Source of the DNA: Fuerstiella sp.
GTDB lineage: Bacteria; Planctomycetota; Planctomycetia; Planctomycetales; Planctomycetaceae
Direction: 5' to 3'
Assembly (NCBI GenBank): GCA_022447185.1
Contig: JAKVAY010000045.1
Location: 39,516 to 103,515 of the forward strand
Length of the DNA: 64,000 nucleotides
How positions within the stretch are numbered: position 1 is the stretch's first letter; every line of letters starts with the position of its first letter. The translations under genes were made by a program, and so were the position numbers. Below, one piece after another: positions 1 through 8,687 of this stretch. The notes under the pieces are model-generated. The model was not told the origin of the DNA, did no database searches, and saw nothing but the letters and a program-made list of their open reading frames with translations.

Positions 1-43
1 TTCGATTCTAATGCGGTACAGGCAAGCTGATCTGTACCCTTTC

Positions 44-772
44 CTATTTGATTTGTTCCAGTCGGGATACCCGGACATTGACACCAGGACTGTAGACAGC
101 ATGGCCAGGCTGACTGTGGCTGGCATGGTGTTCCTGCACTCCAGATGTGAATGTTTCGTGGCACTGCAGTACATTCACGGGCGCAAATTCGTACGGATGG
201 TGTGAAACTTCTGCTGTCAGGAAACGGCCACCCGCCGACTGAGTAATCAGCGTATACCGTTCAAGCAGAAAGTGCTCTAACGAACCCTCGTGTGACAGGC
301 GAAATTCTGTAGTCGTCAACTCCACATGGACAGCGTAAGCATGGTTCGGGGAATGTCTGCGTCGCCCGGTATATTCAAATCTGTTTGACTGTGTGCTGAT
401 GTTTTGTGTCATTCTGCAGTCAATGTAGTTGAGGTTCCAGAACGTACGCGCTGTCCATACAGCAAGGCGACTGTTGGCGTCGAGACTGAAAAACCACACT
501 CCAGTGACACCGCTCTCGTGGCGTACGTAGGTGCGAACGTTTGTTTCCAGGAACCAGGAGATACCGGGCCACGCCGGTGACCACCAGGGGCGCACTCGTT
601 CCATCGCGAACGGGACCAGTGCGAGCCATGCCGAACCATCGAATATTTCCGGCTCAAGTCCGTTTGGCAACTGAATCTGTAACTGTTCCGGCGGCACGCG
701 CCAATGCAGAAAGACCAGGTGTTTCCAGTTCTGATACCCTGCGACGGTCTTTGGCTTCTCAATTAGGCTCAT
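44..772 (-). CDS. DUF2071 (YqjF-like) family protein
   Basis: About 242 residues. The N-terminus (MSLIEKPKTVAGYQNWKHL) followed by FLHWRVPPEQLQIQLPNGLE is the typical opening of DUF2071/YqjF proteins, a family of cytoplasmic single-domain proteins whose biochemical role is not established. Length matches the family. An in-frame GTG six codons earlier (position 790) is possible, but I prefer the ATG at 772 because the family alignment begins there; neither has a strong Shine-Dalgarno sequence. It is divergent from the dsbD-like gene to its right and has no partner on its own strand in the window. Family assignment is confident; function is unknown. Confidence 0.8.
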   Translation of the reverse strand: MSLIEKPKTVAGYQNWKHLVFLHWRVPPEQLQIQLPNGLEPEIFDGSAWLALVPFAMERVRPWWSPAWPGISWFLETNVRTYVRHESGVTGVWFFSLDANSRLAVWTARTFWNLNYIDCRMTQNISTQSNRFEYTGRRRHSPNHAYAVHVELTTTEFRLSHEGSLEHFLLERYTLITQSAGGRFLTAEVSHHPYEFAPVNVLQCHETFTSGVQEHHASHSQPGHAVYSPGVNVRVSRLEQIK

Positions 773-1066
773 GTCGAATCGCTTGTACACTAAGTCAAAA
801 CAGACGGGACGGATCTGTTTGCCTTCGGTATCGACTTTTGGCCGACCGTTGAAGACAATTGGTCATCGTTTGTCGGACTTGAGACGGTGACGGACGATTG
901 GTGATCCGTATTTTCTATATACTGCCAGCCTTCGCTTGCCGTATGAAATTTAAGGCCTTCAACGTCAAATCCGGACCAGCATACTCAATTCGTGGCCACG
1001 CAGGTGTGCCCTGTTGAAATGTGTGTCGTGGATAACCGTTTCATCTGATCAGCACAGGATCGAGAA

Positions 1067-3661
1067 ATGCTGTTTCGTTTGACTCTTGTTCTGTTGACCA
1101 CTGTTGTTGTGTCCGGACCCGCATTCGGACAGATTGACATCGACGGGTCCCTCAGCAGTGGATCCCTGTTCGGTGCCAGAGAGCAGGTCAATTCAATTGA
1201 CCTGTCTGCTCAATTGGTTCAGCTGGATGCACGGACCGTTGAATTGCGGGTGACTGCAACGCCTCCCGCGGACTTTTATATTTATTCCACCACAACTCCA
1301 AAGGGACAGAAAACACGGATCACACTTACCGAAACTGGAGGTTTGCACCCGGCGCAACAGCCGTTTGCTCCCGATCATCCGCCGAAAGGCAAATACAGCA
1401 ACGACTTTGCCGGTGACGTTGAGAAATTCACTGGTTCGGTGACGTGGTCCCGACAGTTCATGTCGGTGGCTCCGTTGTCCGGAACAGTCCGAATGGCTGG
1501 GAATGTCAGCGGACAAATTTGTACGGAAGACAACGGAGGTGACGGAGGGATTTGCGTATTGCTGCGGCCTGCCCCCGAGTTCTCAGCTGAGCTGGTGGTC
1601 GATGAATCCGCGGCCACGACCCCCACCGAAGTGCAGAGTGTGTCGACTGATCACCCCTCGAGTATGACCGTGACTCTGGACGACGAATCGTCTGGTGCCG
1701 GGAAGATTGGTTACACGGTGTCACTGGAGCCGAGTGATGCGCAACCGGGGGATGAAATTACACTGAACGTTCGGGCAGATCTGGCTAAAGGGTGGCATAC
1801 GTATTCCGTAACCCTGTCCCCGGAAATTCTCGGAGGATCACCAACCGCCATCAGGCTGCAGGAGTTAGCCGGGCTGCAGAGTGTCGATGATGAATTCACA
1901 ACGCAGATCGTTCCTGAATTGCTTGACAGCCCCCTGGGAGGGTCGCTTGAGGTTCATGAGCAAACGGTCACGTGGACCCGCCGCTTTGTCGTGACAGATG
2001 CGGAGGCAGTTGTTGCCGGAACGATCGAAGGTCAGGTTTGCAGTGACACGCACTGCCTCCAGCCGGGAACAGCGACGTTCACTGTGGCGCTGGGAGGCGA
2101 GGAAACCGCAACTCTGCCAGCGTTTGCAGCCGATGGAGACGGCGATAAGCTTCCGACGACAGATGCAGTTGCGGTCGGCGTTGGTGTTGCTGCCGATGCC
2201 AGGGAGCAGGGACTGCTGGTATTCCTGCTGGCTGCTGTCGGAGCAGGATTTGTTGCGCTGCTGACGCCCTGCGTGTTTCCGATGATTCCAGTCACAGTGG
2301 CTTTCTTCCTTAAACAGGGCGAGTCTGGCCAGGGAAACACGAAGCTACTTGCCGTGATCTATTGTCTGGGCATCGTTGGTTCGTTCACGATAATCGGTGT
2401 GCTGGTTTCCATAGTCTTTGGCCCCCAAAAAATGACCGAAATGGCAAATGGTCCATGGCTGAATCTGCTGTTTGCAGTCGTTTTTATCGCATTCGCACTG
2501 ATGCTGATGGGGGTATTTGAATTGCGTATGCCCACATCGATCGTTAACTGGTCCTCTCAGCGTGAAAGCGGGGGTGGCTTCGTCGGTGTGCTGTTCATGG
2601 CACTCACATTCACGCTCGTATCGTTTACCTGTACAGCCGCGTTCGTCGCTAACGTTCTCGTTTGGGCTTCCAGAGGCGACATTATCTGGCCGACGCTGGG
2701 AATGCTCGCGTTTTCCACTGCATTCGCGTCGCCATTTTTCTTTTTGGCGCTGTTTCCTGGACTATTGACTCAGCTGCCCAAAAGCGGTGGGTGGATGCAG
2801 AAAGTCAAGTGCACTGCCGGACTGATTGAGTTGGCTTTTGTCGTGAAGTTTCTGAGTGTTGCAGACATTGGCTTCAGTAGCGATGCAACTCCCCGGTTTC
2901 TGGACTTTTCATCGGCGATGGTACTGTGGGCGACTCTGGCATTTGTAACGGGACTGTATCTGCTGGGTGTTTTTCGATTTTCAAAGGACACGCCAACCGA
3001 AGGAATTTCACCGATTGGCGGGCTGTGGGCGATGAGCAGCATAGGACTGGGGTTGTTGATCTGTGTGGGGCTGTTCAGTCCCAGACCGCCGGAAGGCTGG
3101 GTTTGGAATCAGCTGGAAGGATTTGCGCCACCTCGATTTGAGCGTGATGTGCTCAACGACCAGTTCGCAGAACTGACTCAGGCTCGTAACTGGTTGTCAC
3201 ACGATGGTCTCGCCTATGCACTTGAAGTCGAGGACGGTGTTGCGGTGGCCCGAACCCGTTCGCGACCGCTCTTTATCGATTTCACGGGAGTGAATTGCAT
3301 TAATTGCCGCACGATGGAAAAAAGTGTGCTGAATCAGGAGGAGATCCTCGACCTGCTGGCAACCGTGCCCAGGGCCCAATTGTATCTCGATGAAATTCCG
3401 ACGGTTGCTGACGCTGCTGAAGAGGGCAGCATTTTGGAGCGGAATCGACAGCTTTGCGAACAGCTCACAGGGGGGGCTGCCATGCCGACATATGTTGTGC
3501 TTTCGCCCAACAGCATGACAGTGCTGTCGGCGACGACCGGGGTCGTCAGTAAAGAGGCATTTCGAGAGTTTTTGGATGCGGGTATTCAGCGATTTGAGGA
3601 ACTGCAAAAGTCAGTCCATGCGAGCGCTGCGGACCGGAATCGTAATGACCGGCAACTGTAG
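1067..3661 (+). CDS. DsbD-type thiol:disulfide interchange protein
   Basis: 864 residues. It probably carries electrons from cytoplasmic thioredoxin across the inner membrane to periplasmic reductases. Visible order: a signal peptide ending near SGPAFGQ; two tandem DsbD-alpha-like domains (about residues 25-170 and 205-345), each with a cysteine pair (QICTEDNGGDGGIC and QVCSDTHC); a polytopic membrane core opening with LLTPCVFPMIPVTV and containing a second membrane cysteine in FTCTAAFV; and a C-terminal thioredoxin-fold domain with FTGVNCINCR. The CINC active site differs from the common CVAC/CGxC of proteobacterial DsbD. Tandem N-terminal domains make it longer than E. coli DsbD (about 565 residues). 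It is monocistronic, with a hairpin just behind the stop. Confidence 0.9.
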   Translation: MLFRLTLVLLTTVVVSGPAFGQIDIDGSLSSGSLFGAREQVNSIDLSAQLVQLDARTVELRVTATPPADFYIYSTTTPKGQKTRITLTETGGLHPAQQPFAPDHPPKGKYSNDFAGDVEKFTGSVTWSRQFMSVAPLSGTVRMAGNVSGQICTEDNGGDGGICVLLRPAPEFSAELVVDESAATTPTEVQSVSTDHPSSMTVTLDDESSGAGKIGYTVSLEPSDAQPGDEITLNVRADLAKGWHTYSVTLSPEILGGSPTAIRLQELAGLQSVDDEFTTQIVPELLDSPLGGSLEVHEQTVTWTRRFVVTDAEAVVAGTIEGQVCSDTHCLQPGTATFTVALGGEETATLPAFAADGDGDKLPTTDAVAVGVGVAADAREQGLLVFLLAAVGAGFVALLTPCVFPMIPVTVAFFLKQGESGQGNTKLLAVIYCLGIVGSFTIIGVLVSIVFGPQKMTEMANGPWLNLLFAVVFIAFALMLMGVFELRMPTSIVNWSSQRESGGGFVGVLFMALTFTLVSFTCTAAFVANVLVWASRGDIIWPTLGMLAFSTAFASPFFFLALFPGLLTQLPKSGGWMQKVKCTAGLIELAFVVKFLSVADIGFSSDATPRFLDFSSAMVLWATLAFVTGLYLLGVFRFSKDTPTEGISPIGGLWAMSSIGLGLLICVGLFSPRPPEGWVWNQLEGFAPPRFERDVLNDQFAELTQARNWLSHDGLAYALEVEDGVAVARTRSRPLFIDFTGVNCINCRTMEKSVLNQEEILDLLATVPRAQLYLDEIPTVADAAEEGSILERNRQLCEQLTGGAAMPTYVVLSPNSMTVLSATTGVVSKEAFREFLDAGIQRFEELQKSVHASAADRNRNDRQL

Positions 3662-3665
3662 CTGC

Positions 3666-3685
3666 AAACCGGGAGAACCGGTTTT
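3666..3685. terminator. hairpin between convergent genes
   Basis: A 7-bp perfect stem AAACCGG / CCGGTTT with a GAGAA loop, flanked by A on one side and T on the other, starts 4 bases after the dsbD-like stop. The short T tail makes it a weak but plausible bidirectional terminator for the convergent dsbD-like and tatD genes. Confidence 0.45.
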
Positions 3686-3785
3686 GGGCCGGTGAGCAGC
3701 TTCCAGCCAGGCCCGACACACAAACGGTGCGGGGGCACTCGGAAATTCTGTCGGTGAGTGTCTGACGACTGCACAGAGTTCCGGC

Positions 3786-4571
3786 TTAGGGGAGTCCAAA
3801 CAGGATTTCTGCATTTTGCGTCGTTGTTTCAGCAAATTCCTCATCGCTGAGTCCGTGAACCTGTGCCAGACATTTGGCCGTGAGTCGCACCCAGGCCGGT
3901 TCATTGCGTTTGCCACGATTGGGATGTGGTGCCAGGTAAGGTGCATCGGTTTCAACCAGAATTCGGTCGAGCGGAATGGTTGCTGCGACAGCTCGAAGTT
4001 CGTCGTTCTTTCGAAACGTCGTCATGCCGGCAAATGAAATGTGCATTCCGAGTTCAACACATTCAGCTGCGGTTTCAGTGTTGCCACAGAATGAATGCAT
4101 CACGCCGTGAAGGGGGCCGTGTTTTGCTTCCGTTCGCAGGACATCAAGTACGTCAGCCTCTGCCTCACGACAGTGGACGACGAATGGGAGTTTTCGTTCA
4201 ATGGACGTGCGGATGTGCCGGTGAAAGTACTCCCGCTGCAGGTCGATTGGTGCATGATCCCAGTATTTGTCGAGTCCTGTTTCTCCTATACCGACAACCT
4301 TTGGGTGATCGATGAGTGACAGAATAGATTCCCAGTCATCGGGTTTCACTTCGTGAACATAATTGGGCTGGATTCCGACGACGGCAAAGACTGATTCATG
4401 CTGTTCAGCAATGGCAACAGCTGCCTGACTGGTGCTTTCGTCAATTCCAATTGTGAGCAGATGACTGACACTGTCATCGACGGCACGTTTGATGACGTCG
4501 TCCCGTTCCTGCCGAAACGCTTCCGCGTCCAGATGGCAGTGCGTATCGATTAATCGAGGTGCCACAGACAA
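3786..4571 (-). CDS. tatD: TatD family metal-dependent deoxyribonuclease
   Basis: 261 residues, normal for TatD (about 260). It is a TIM-barrel metal-dependent hydrolase; family members act as 3'-5' exonucleases on DNA/RNA in the cytoplasm. Visible metal and active-site motifs: DTHCHLD near the N-terminus, GETGLDKYWD, VVHCREAEAD, MHSFCGN and the C-terminal VETDAPYLAPHP. The start read here is TTG, 4 bases after the stop of the upstream membrane-protein gene, with a weak GGA upstream; a GTG two codons later is an alternative. The tight spacing suggests cotranscription and translational coupling with the gene at 4576-6441. Confidence 0.92.
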   Translation of the reverse strand: MSVAPRLIDTHCHLDAEAFRQERDDVIKRAVDDSVSHLLTIGIDESTSQAAVAIAEQHESVFAVVGIQPNYVHEVKPDDWESILSLIDHPKVVGIGETGLDKYWDHAPIDLQREYFHRHIRTSIERKLPFVVHCREAEADVLDVLRTEAKHGPLHGVMHSFCGNTETAAECVELGMHISFAGMTTFRKNDELRAVAATIPLDRILVETDAPYLAPHPNRGKRNEPAWVRLTAKCLAQVHGLSDEEFAETTTQNAEILFGLP

Positions 4572-4575
4572 TGTT

Positions 4576-6441
4576 CTATTCCGGTTTGATGGGGGTCAGG
4601 GTCACTGATCGGGGATCGAATCGATAAAACGTTCGATCAGGAAACGAGTCTTGCAATTCATTAATTTCGTCAGGAGTCCCTGGCAGACGCGCGACCAAAA
4701 CATCGTTCTGATATTCCGGGTCGTTGATGATATAGCTGAGCTGAGGATCAGACGCAGTTTCATCAACAAGAACAATTGCAGGTTTGGTGACTGCGGGTAA
4801 GTTCACCATCCGATTAAATTTTTCGAATTGCCGACGCGACCAGGCCAGTTCGCTGGTCGCTGAAGAGATTTTTGATGGTCCCCACATTGCTTCGGCAGTG
4901 AGCCAGCCGGGAAGCAGGGCAGCCAGCAGAAAGCTGATCAGCCAGAATCGACGCACTCGATGTGGAACCCCTTGTGAAATTTCGCGGGTCAACAATGAAA
5001 AGCCGGCCGCAGCAAGGGTGAGGATCAAGGGCGCGGTTTCGAACACGTAGTGCCAGTGCATGATCCCGGAAAACCAGTACGGCACGTGTACAAGATGCAG
5101 TGTCAATACACTTGCGATCATAAGCCACAGGACGATCGTCTGGTGGAACTGGTCCTGAGACGGCAGACACACCCGCAGCAGGACCAAAGTCAGTCCCATG
5201 ACGATGGGTGCGATTCCCAGTGTCCATTGAGCGCTGGCCAGACAGCGATGTCCTGTATTCCGCACGGCCACAGACCATGTCAAATTATCCGCCCACTGGT
5301 CGTAGCTCTTCAGTACTTTCGGAGTTTGGTTTGCTTCGCCACGAATTCCATTGTTGAATCCATAGACATGCCTGGGTGTGTAGGTTTCGGTGTATTCCTG
5401 GTAGGGGCTGCGAAAAAAAGAACCGGTGGTTTCCTGATTCAGGACTCCGAGGCCGACAAATCCGACGGTGAGTGGCACGGCCATGCACGCAAGGAGCTGG
5501 AAGCGTTGCGAGGACCATTGTGATTCGGTGCTCCACACGATTCGCCATCCGAACACCAGGCCCCATGGTAGAGCGAATCCGGCGGCAGTCATTGGGCGGC
5601 CAAGCATCGCCAGACTTAGTGATATACCGCAAATCAGCGTCAACGTCATGGTTGGATATCGTATTAGTCGGATCATGGTCCACAGGAACACACTGAGTGC
5701 AAGCAACGTCGGGTGATGTGCCAGCAGCATATTACTGAACAGAGCCAAACCAGGACTGCAGCCAATCAATAATCCCGCGGTCAATGCCGCCTGAGGGCGC
5801 AGAACTTCACTTGCGGCGAGGTAAAAGAATCCGGCAGCGAGTGCACCGGCCAGCCAGTGTCCGATGATTGGTCTTCCGGTCTGTAGAAACAGGGACGTCC
5901 ACAGACCTGTCCACGGAAAATATCGGCTTGCCGTACGGTGTTCGTTCAGGACATGGAACTGGTGAAACAAGTCAGGGCGTACAGGTGCCGGTGGCCAGGA
6001 CAATCGACCTGCCGCAAACGTTTCGGCCTGGAGGAGGTAGCTGTATTCATCGTGGTATGTGGGGGGGAGATCGCAGAAAGAAACCGACTCAGTTACCAGT
6101 CCTGTTTGTACATTCACCGGCTGCAAACCAACCCAGACGCTTGCTGCCAGGGAAACTCCAGTCACAGCGAGCCAGCTCAGCCATCGGCATCGTCGGGCCC
6201 CTGCGTGTTGAACATCATGTTGTGCATTTGTGCAGGATGAACCGAAAATCAGACACAGCAGCGGAAGTGCCACGAGAATCAGAAACGGCAGCGTCGTCTC
6301 GGGTTCCCAGAAAGTCAGCCAGGCCAGTGCGCCGGCCGGACTTTGAACAGCGTCTGAAAATCGCTGATATTCAAAATATCCGCAGAGGCCGGTTACAAAC
6401 AACCAGGCAGCAGCAAGTCGAGGGTTCCCTGTTAATATCAT
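4576..6441 (-). CDS. polytopic membrane glycosyltransferase-like protein (GT39/PMT-like)
   Basis: 621 residues with around a dozen hydrophobic segments spread from the N-terminus to about residue 520, then a soluble C-terminal tail. The first large loop holds DLPPTYHDEYSYLLQAE, resembling the acidic motif in the first extracytoplasmic loop of GT-C (PMT/ArnT-like) glycosyltransferases that use polyprenyl-phosphate sugars. Other conserved-looking parts are SRYFPWTG and MLLAHHPT. I infer a membrane glycosyltransferase of unknown acceptor. It is the first gene of a two-gene unit with tatD. It starts at an ATG at 6441 and is divergent from the small membrane protein at 6490. Family placement is by architecture only. 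Confidence 0.65.
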   Translation of the reverse strand: MILTGNPRLAAAWLFVTGLCGYFEYQRFSDAVQSPAGALAWLTFWEPETTLPFLILVALPLLCLIFGSSCTNAQHDVQHAGARRCRWLSWLAVTGVSLAASVWVGLQPVNVQTGLVTESVSFCDLPPTYHDEYSYLLQAETFAAGRLSWPPAPVRPDLFHQFHVLNEHRTASRYFPWTGLWTSLFLQTGRPIIGHWLAGALAAGFFYLAASEVLRPQAALTAGLLIGCSPGLALFSNMLLAHHPTLLALSVFLWTMIRLIRYPTMTLTLICGISLSLAMLGRPMTAAGFALPWGLVFGWRIVWSTESQWSSQRFQLLACMAVPLTVGFVGLGVLNQETTGSFFRSPYQEYTETYTPRHVYGFNNGIRGEANQTPKVLKSYDQWADNLTWSVAVRNTGHRCLASAQWTLGIAPIVMGLTLVLLRVCLPSQDQFHQTIVLWLMIASVLTLHLVHVPYWFSGIMHWHYVFETAPLILTLAAAGFSLLTREISQGVPHRVRRFWLISFLLAALLPGWLTAEAMWGPSKISSATSELAWSRRQFEKFNRMVNLPAVTKPAIVLVDETASDPQLSYIINDPEYQNDVLVARLPGTPDEINELQDSFPDRTFYRFDPRSVTLTPIKPE

Positions 6442-6489
6442 CGGCTCGTTCTTCTTGTCCTTTCAGCCGAGAGTGTTCAGAACCACCCA

Positions 6490-6882
6490 ATGAGCTATGA
6501 TCTCAACACACCGCCAGTCCTGGTTCACGATCCTCACTTCGAGTTACGTGGACAGAGGGCGATCCGCTGCTGGAAATTCATGAAACGTCCCGGTTCGCCA
6601 GTAAGTTTGTTGTTTCGCCTGGTTGTACCGGTGTGTGCAGCCTTCATTCTGACGATTTTGGTCATGATTGCTTCGATCTTTGGGGATCCACGTGCCCCAC
6701 TTGCCCACTGGTTTGACCAGCACATGGCGACTTTGTTGACAGTTGAGTTTGTGGCCATCATGGTACTCGCGCTGCTGGCGATGGCTGTCGATCGGATCCG
6801 AACGCTCAGATCGGGTGGGGATGGCACTCGAAAGCACCAGGATTCTTCACAGATCAGTTCCCCTTCAGACCCTCCGTCATGA
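6490..6882 (+). CDS. small two-helix membrane protein, unknown function
   Basis: 130 residues. A hydrophilic N-terminus of about 38 residues is followed by two membrane helices (about residues 39-63 and 81-99) and a charged, serine-rich tail. I do not recognise a family. Its stop codon overlaps the start of the M32 carboxypeptidase gene in an ATGA, so the two are probably translationally coupled. That argues it is a real gene and may assist or localise the downstream product, which is an inference. The short spacer to the divergent gene at 6441 would have to hold both promoters. Confidence 0.7.
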   Translation: MSYDLNTPPVLVHDPHFELRGQRAIRCWKFMKRPGSPVSLLFRLVVPVCAAFILTILVMIASIFGDPRAPLAHWFDQHMATLLTVEFVAIMVLALLAMAVDRIRTLRSGGDGTRKHQDSSQISSPSDPPS

Positions 6883-8402
6883 CAAGTCCTCAGGATCTCT
6901 ATCAGGAATTGCTCGCGATTGTCGGACGCGCTGCACTGCTCGAATCATCTGCCGCTGTACTGGGCTGGGACCGCGAAACGTACATGCCGGCTCATGGTGC
7001 CGAACATCGCGCAAACCAGTTAAGCCTGTTGTCCGGGATTCATCATCAGGCTGCAACCGATGATCGGATTGGTGAGCTGCTGGATGCATTGAAGGATAGT
7101 GAACTCAATGACTCTTCCGAAGCAGATTCTGCTGTGAATCAGCGAGAAATTCGGCGGCGGTATGACCGAAACTGTCGATTGCCGCGGGATCTGGTCGAAG
7201 AAACTGCCCGTGTCACTGCACTGGCCCAGCATCACTGGGCTGAGGCCCGCCAGGCAGATGATTATCAGGTGTTTTCTCCCTGGCTGGAAAACATCATTCG
7301 ACTTAAACAGGAGGAAGCAGCGGTTGTCGGATATGGTGCAGACGGCACACCTTATGACGCACTTCTTGACGAATATGAACCGCAAACCACAAGTCGGGAA
7401 ATTGCTGATGTGTTTGGACGGTTGCGCGCAAAGCTCGTGCCGTTGCTGGACAGAATTCGTGGATCTGAACGGACTCCTGATGCCTCAATTCTGTTTCGTG
7501 AGTACCCTGTTGATCAACAGAAGAAGTTCGGCCGACTGGCAGCTCAGTCCATCGGATTTAATTTTGATGCCGGCCGGCTGGATGTCGCAGCGCATCCGTT
7601 TTGCAGCGGAACCGGTCCGGGTGACTGTCGGCTGACCACGCGTTACGACCCGCATTTTTTCAGTGGATCGTTCTTCGGTACGCTGCATGAAGCCGGACAT
7701 GGACTCTACGAACAGGGACTCCCGTCGGAAGCCTGGGGGACTCCGCTTGGGCACTCCGTTTCTCTGGGAATTCATGAATCCCAGTCGCGGCTGTGGGAGA
7801 ATATTGTGGGACGAAGTCGCGCGTTCTGGCTGCATTTCTTCTCACAAGCACAAAGTTTTTTCCCGGACGCTCTGAAAAAAACATCGCTGGATGATTTTCT
7901 CTTTGCGATTAATTCCGTTCAGCCATCACTGATTCGTGTTGAAGCTGATGAAGTCACCTATAACCTGCACATTATGCTTCGATTTGACATTGAGCGGGAA
8001 CTGATTGCCGGTAATCTGGCAGTTGATGATCTGCCAGGTGCCTGGAATGAGCGTTTCCACAGTGATTTCGGGATCACACCCGATACTGATGCGGATGGCT
8101 GTATGCAGGACATTCACTGGAGTGCAGGATTGTTCGGTTACTTTCCCACCTATGCTCTCGGCAATATGTACGCATCACAGTTTTTCGATACAGCCGTTGA
8201 TCAGCTTGGTGATCTGGATGCACAGTTCGCTGCCGGAGAGTTTGGTAGTCTGCTGGGATGGTTGCGGGAAAAAATTCATAAGCTGGGACAACGGCTACCG
8301 GCGGGGCGTCTGGTGCAATCGGTCACCGGACAGCCGCTGAGTGATGAGCCACTTATCCGGCACCTCAATGAACGATTCCTGCCACTGTATCAGGGCGCCT
8401 GA
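6879..8402 (+). CDS. M32 family metallocarboxypeptidase
   Basis: 507 residues, typical of the M32 (thermostable carboxypeptidase Taq/Pfu) family, which removes C-terminal residues from peptides in the cytoplasm using a divalent metal. The zinc-binding HExxH motif is present as TLHEAGHGLYEQ, followed by the third-ligand region SLGIHESQSRLWEN; DPHFFSGSFFGT and EVTYNLHI are also characteristic. The N-terminal helical part (LYQELLAIVGRAALLESSAA) matches the family. The ATG at 6879 overlaps the preceding stop by four bases. Nothing looks damaged. Confidence 0.93.
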   Translation: MTSPQDLYQELLAIVGRAALLESSAAVLGWDRETYMPAHGAEHRANQLSLLSGIHHQAATDDRIGELLDALKDSELNDSSEADSAVNQREIRRRYDRNCRLPRDLVEETARVTALAQHHWAEARQADDYQVFSPWLENIIRLKQEEAAVVGYGADGTPYDALLDEYEPQTTSREIADVFGRLRAKLVPLLDRIRGSERTPDASILFREYPVDQQKKFGRLAAQSIGFNFDAGRLDVAAHPFCSGTGPGDCRLTTRYDPHFFSGSFFGTLHEAGHGLYEQGLPSEAWGTPLGHSVSLGIHESQSRLWENIVGRSRAFWLHFFSQAQSFFPDALKKTSLDDFLFAINSVQPSLIRVEADEVTYNLHIMLRFDIERELIAGNLAVDDLPGAWNERFHSDFGITPDTDADGCMQDIHWSAGLFGYFPTYALGNMYASQFFDTAVDQLGDLDAQFAAGEFGSLLGWLREKIHKLGQRLPAGRLVQSVTGQPLSDEPLIRHLNERFLPLYQGA

Positions 8403-8687
8403 TACACACCGGAGCAGTCTGTCCACGTCACCGCCGATCACTGTGGTTCGCGTCGACGCTGATGCCGCGAGGAGTGTTTGAGGGCGACCAAAACTGAGCA
8501 GGTGAGTTGTCAGTCAACGGAATCCGAAATCATTCGAGTCTTCCGGCCCGTGACTGTCGTTGAGTCAGCGATGAATCACGGTTATAACGCGACGCGCTGC
8601 ATACTGAATGCGCGTCTTTCATCAATGCATTGAGGAATGGCCTCTCGTAGTGGTCATTTGGCTTTGCTGTCGAATTCGGACTCCATC

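Noticed and set aside
918-923. TATACT box upstream of the dsbD-like gene
   Set aside because: No -35 element at acceptable distance; too weak to call a promoter.
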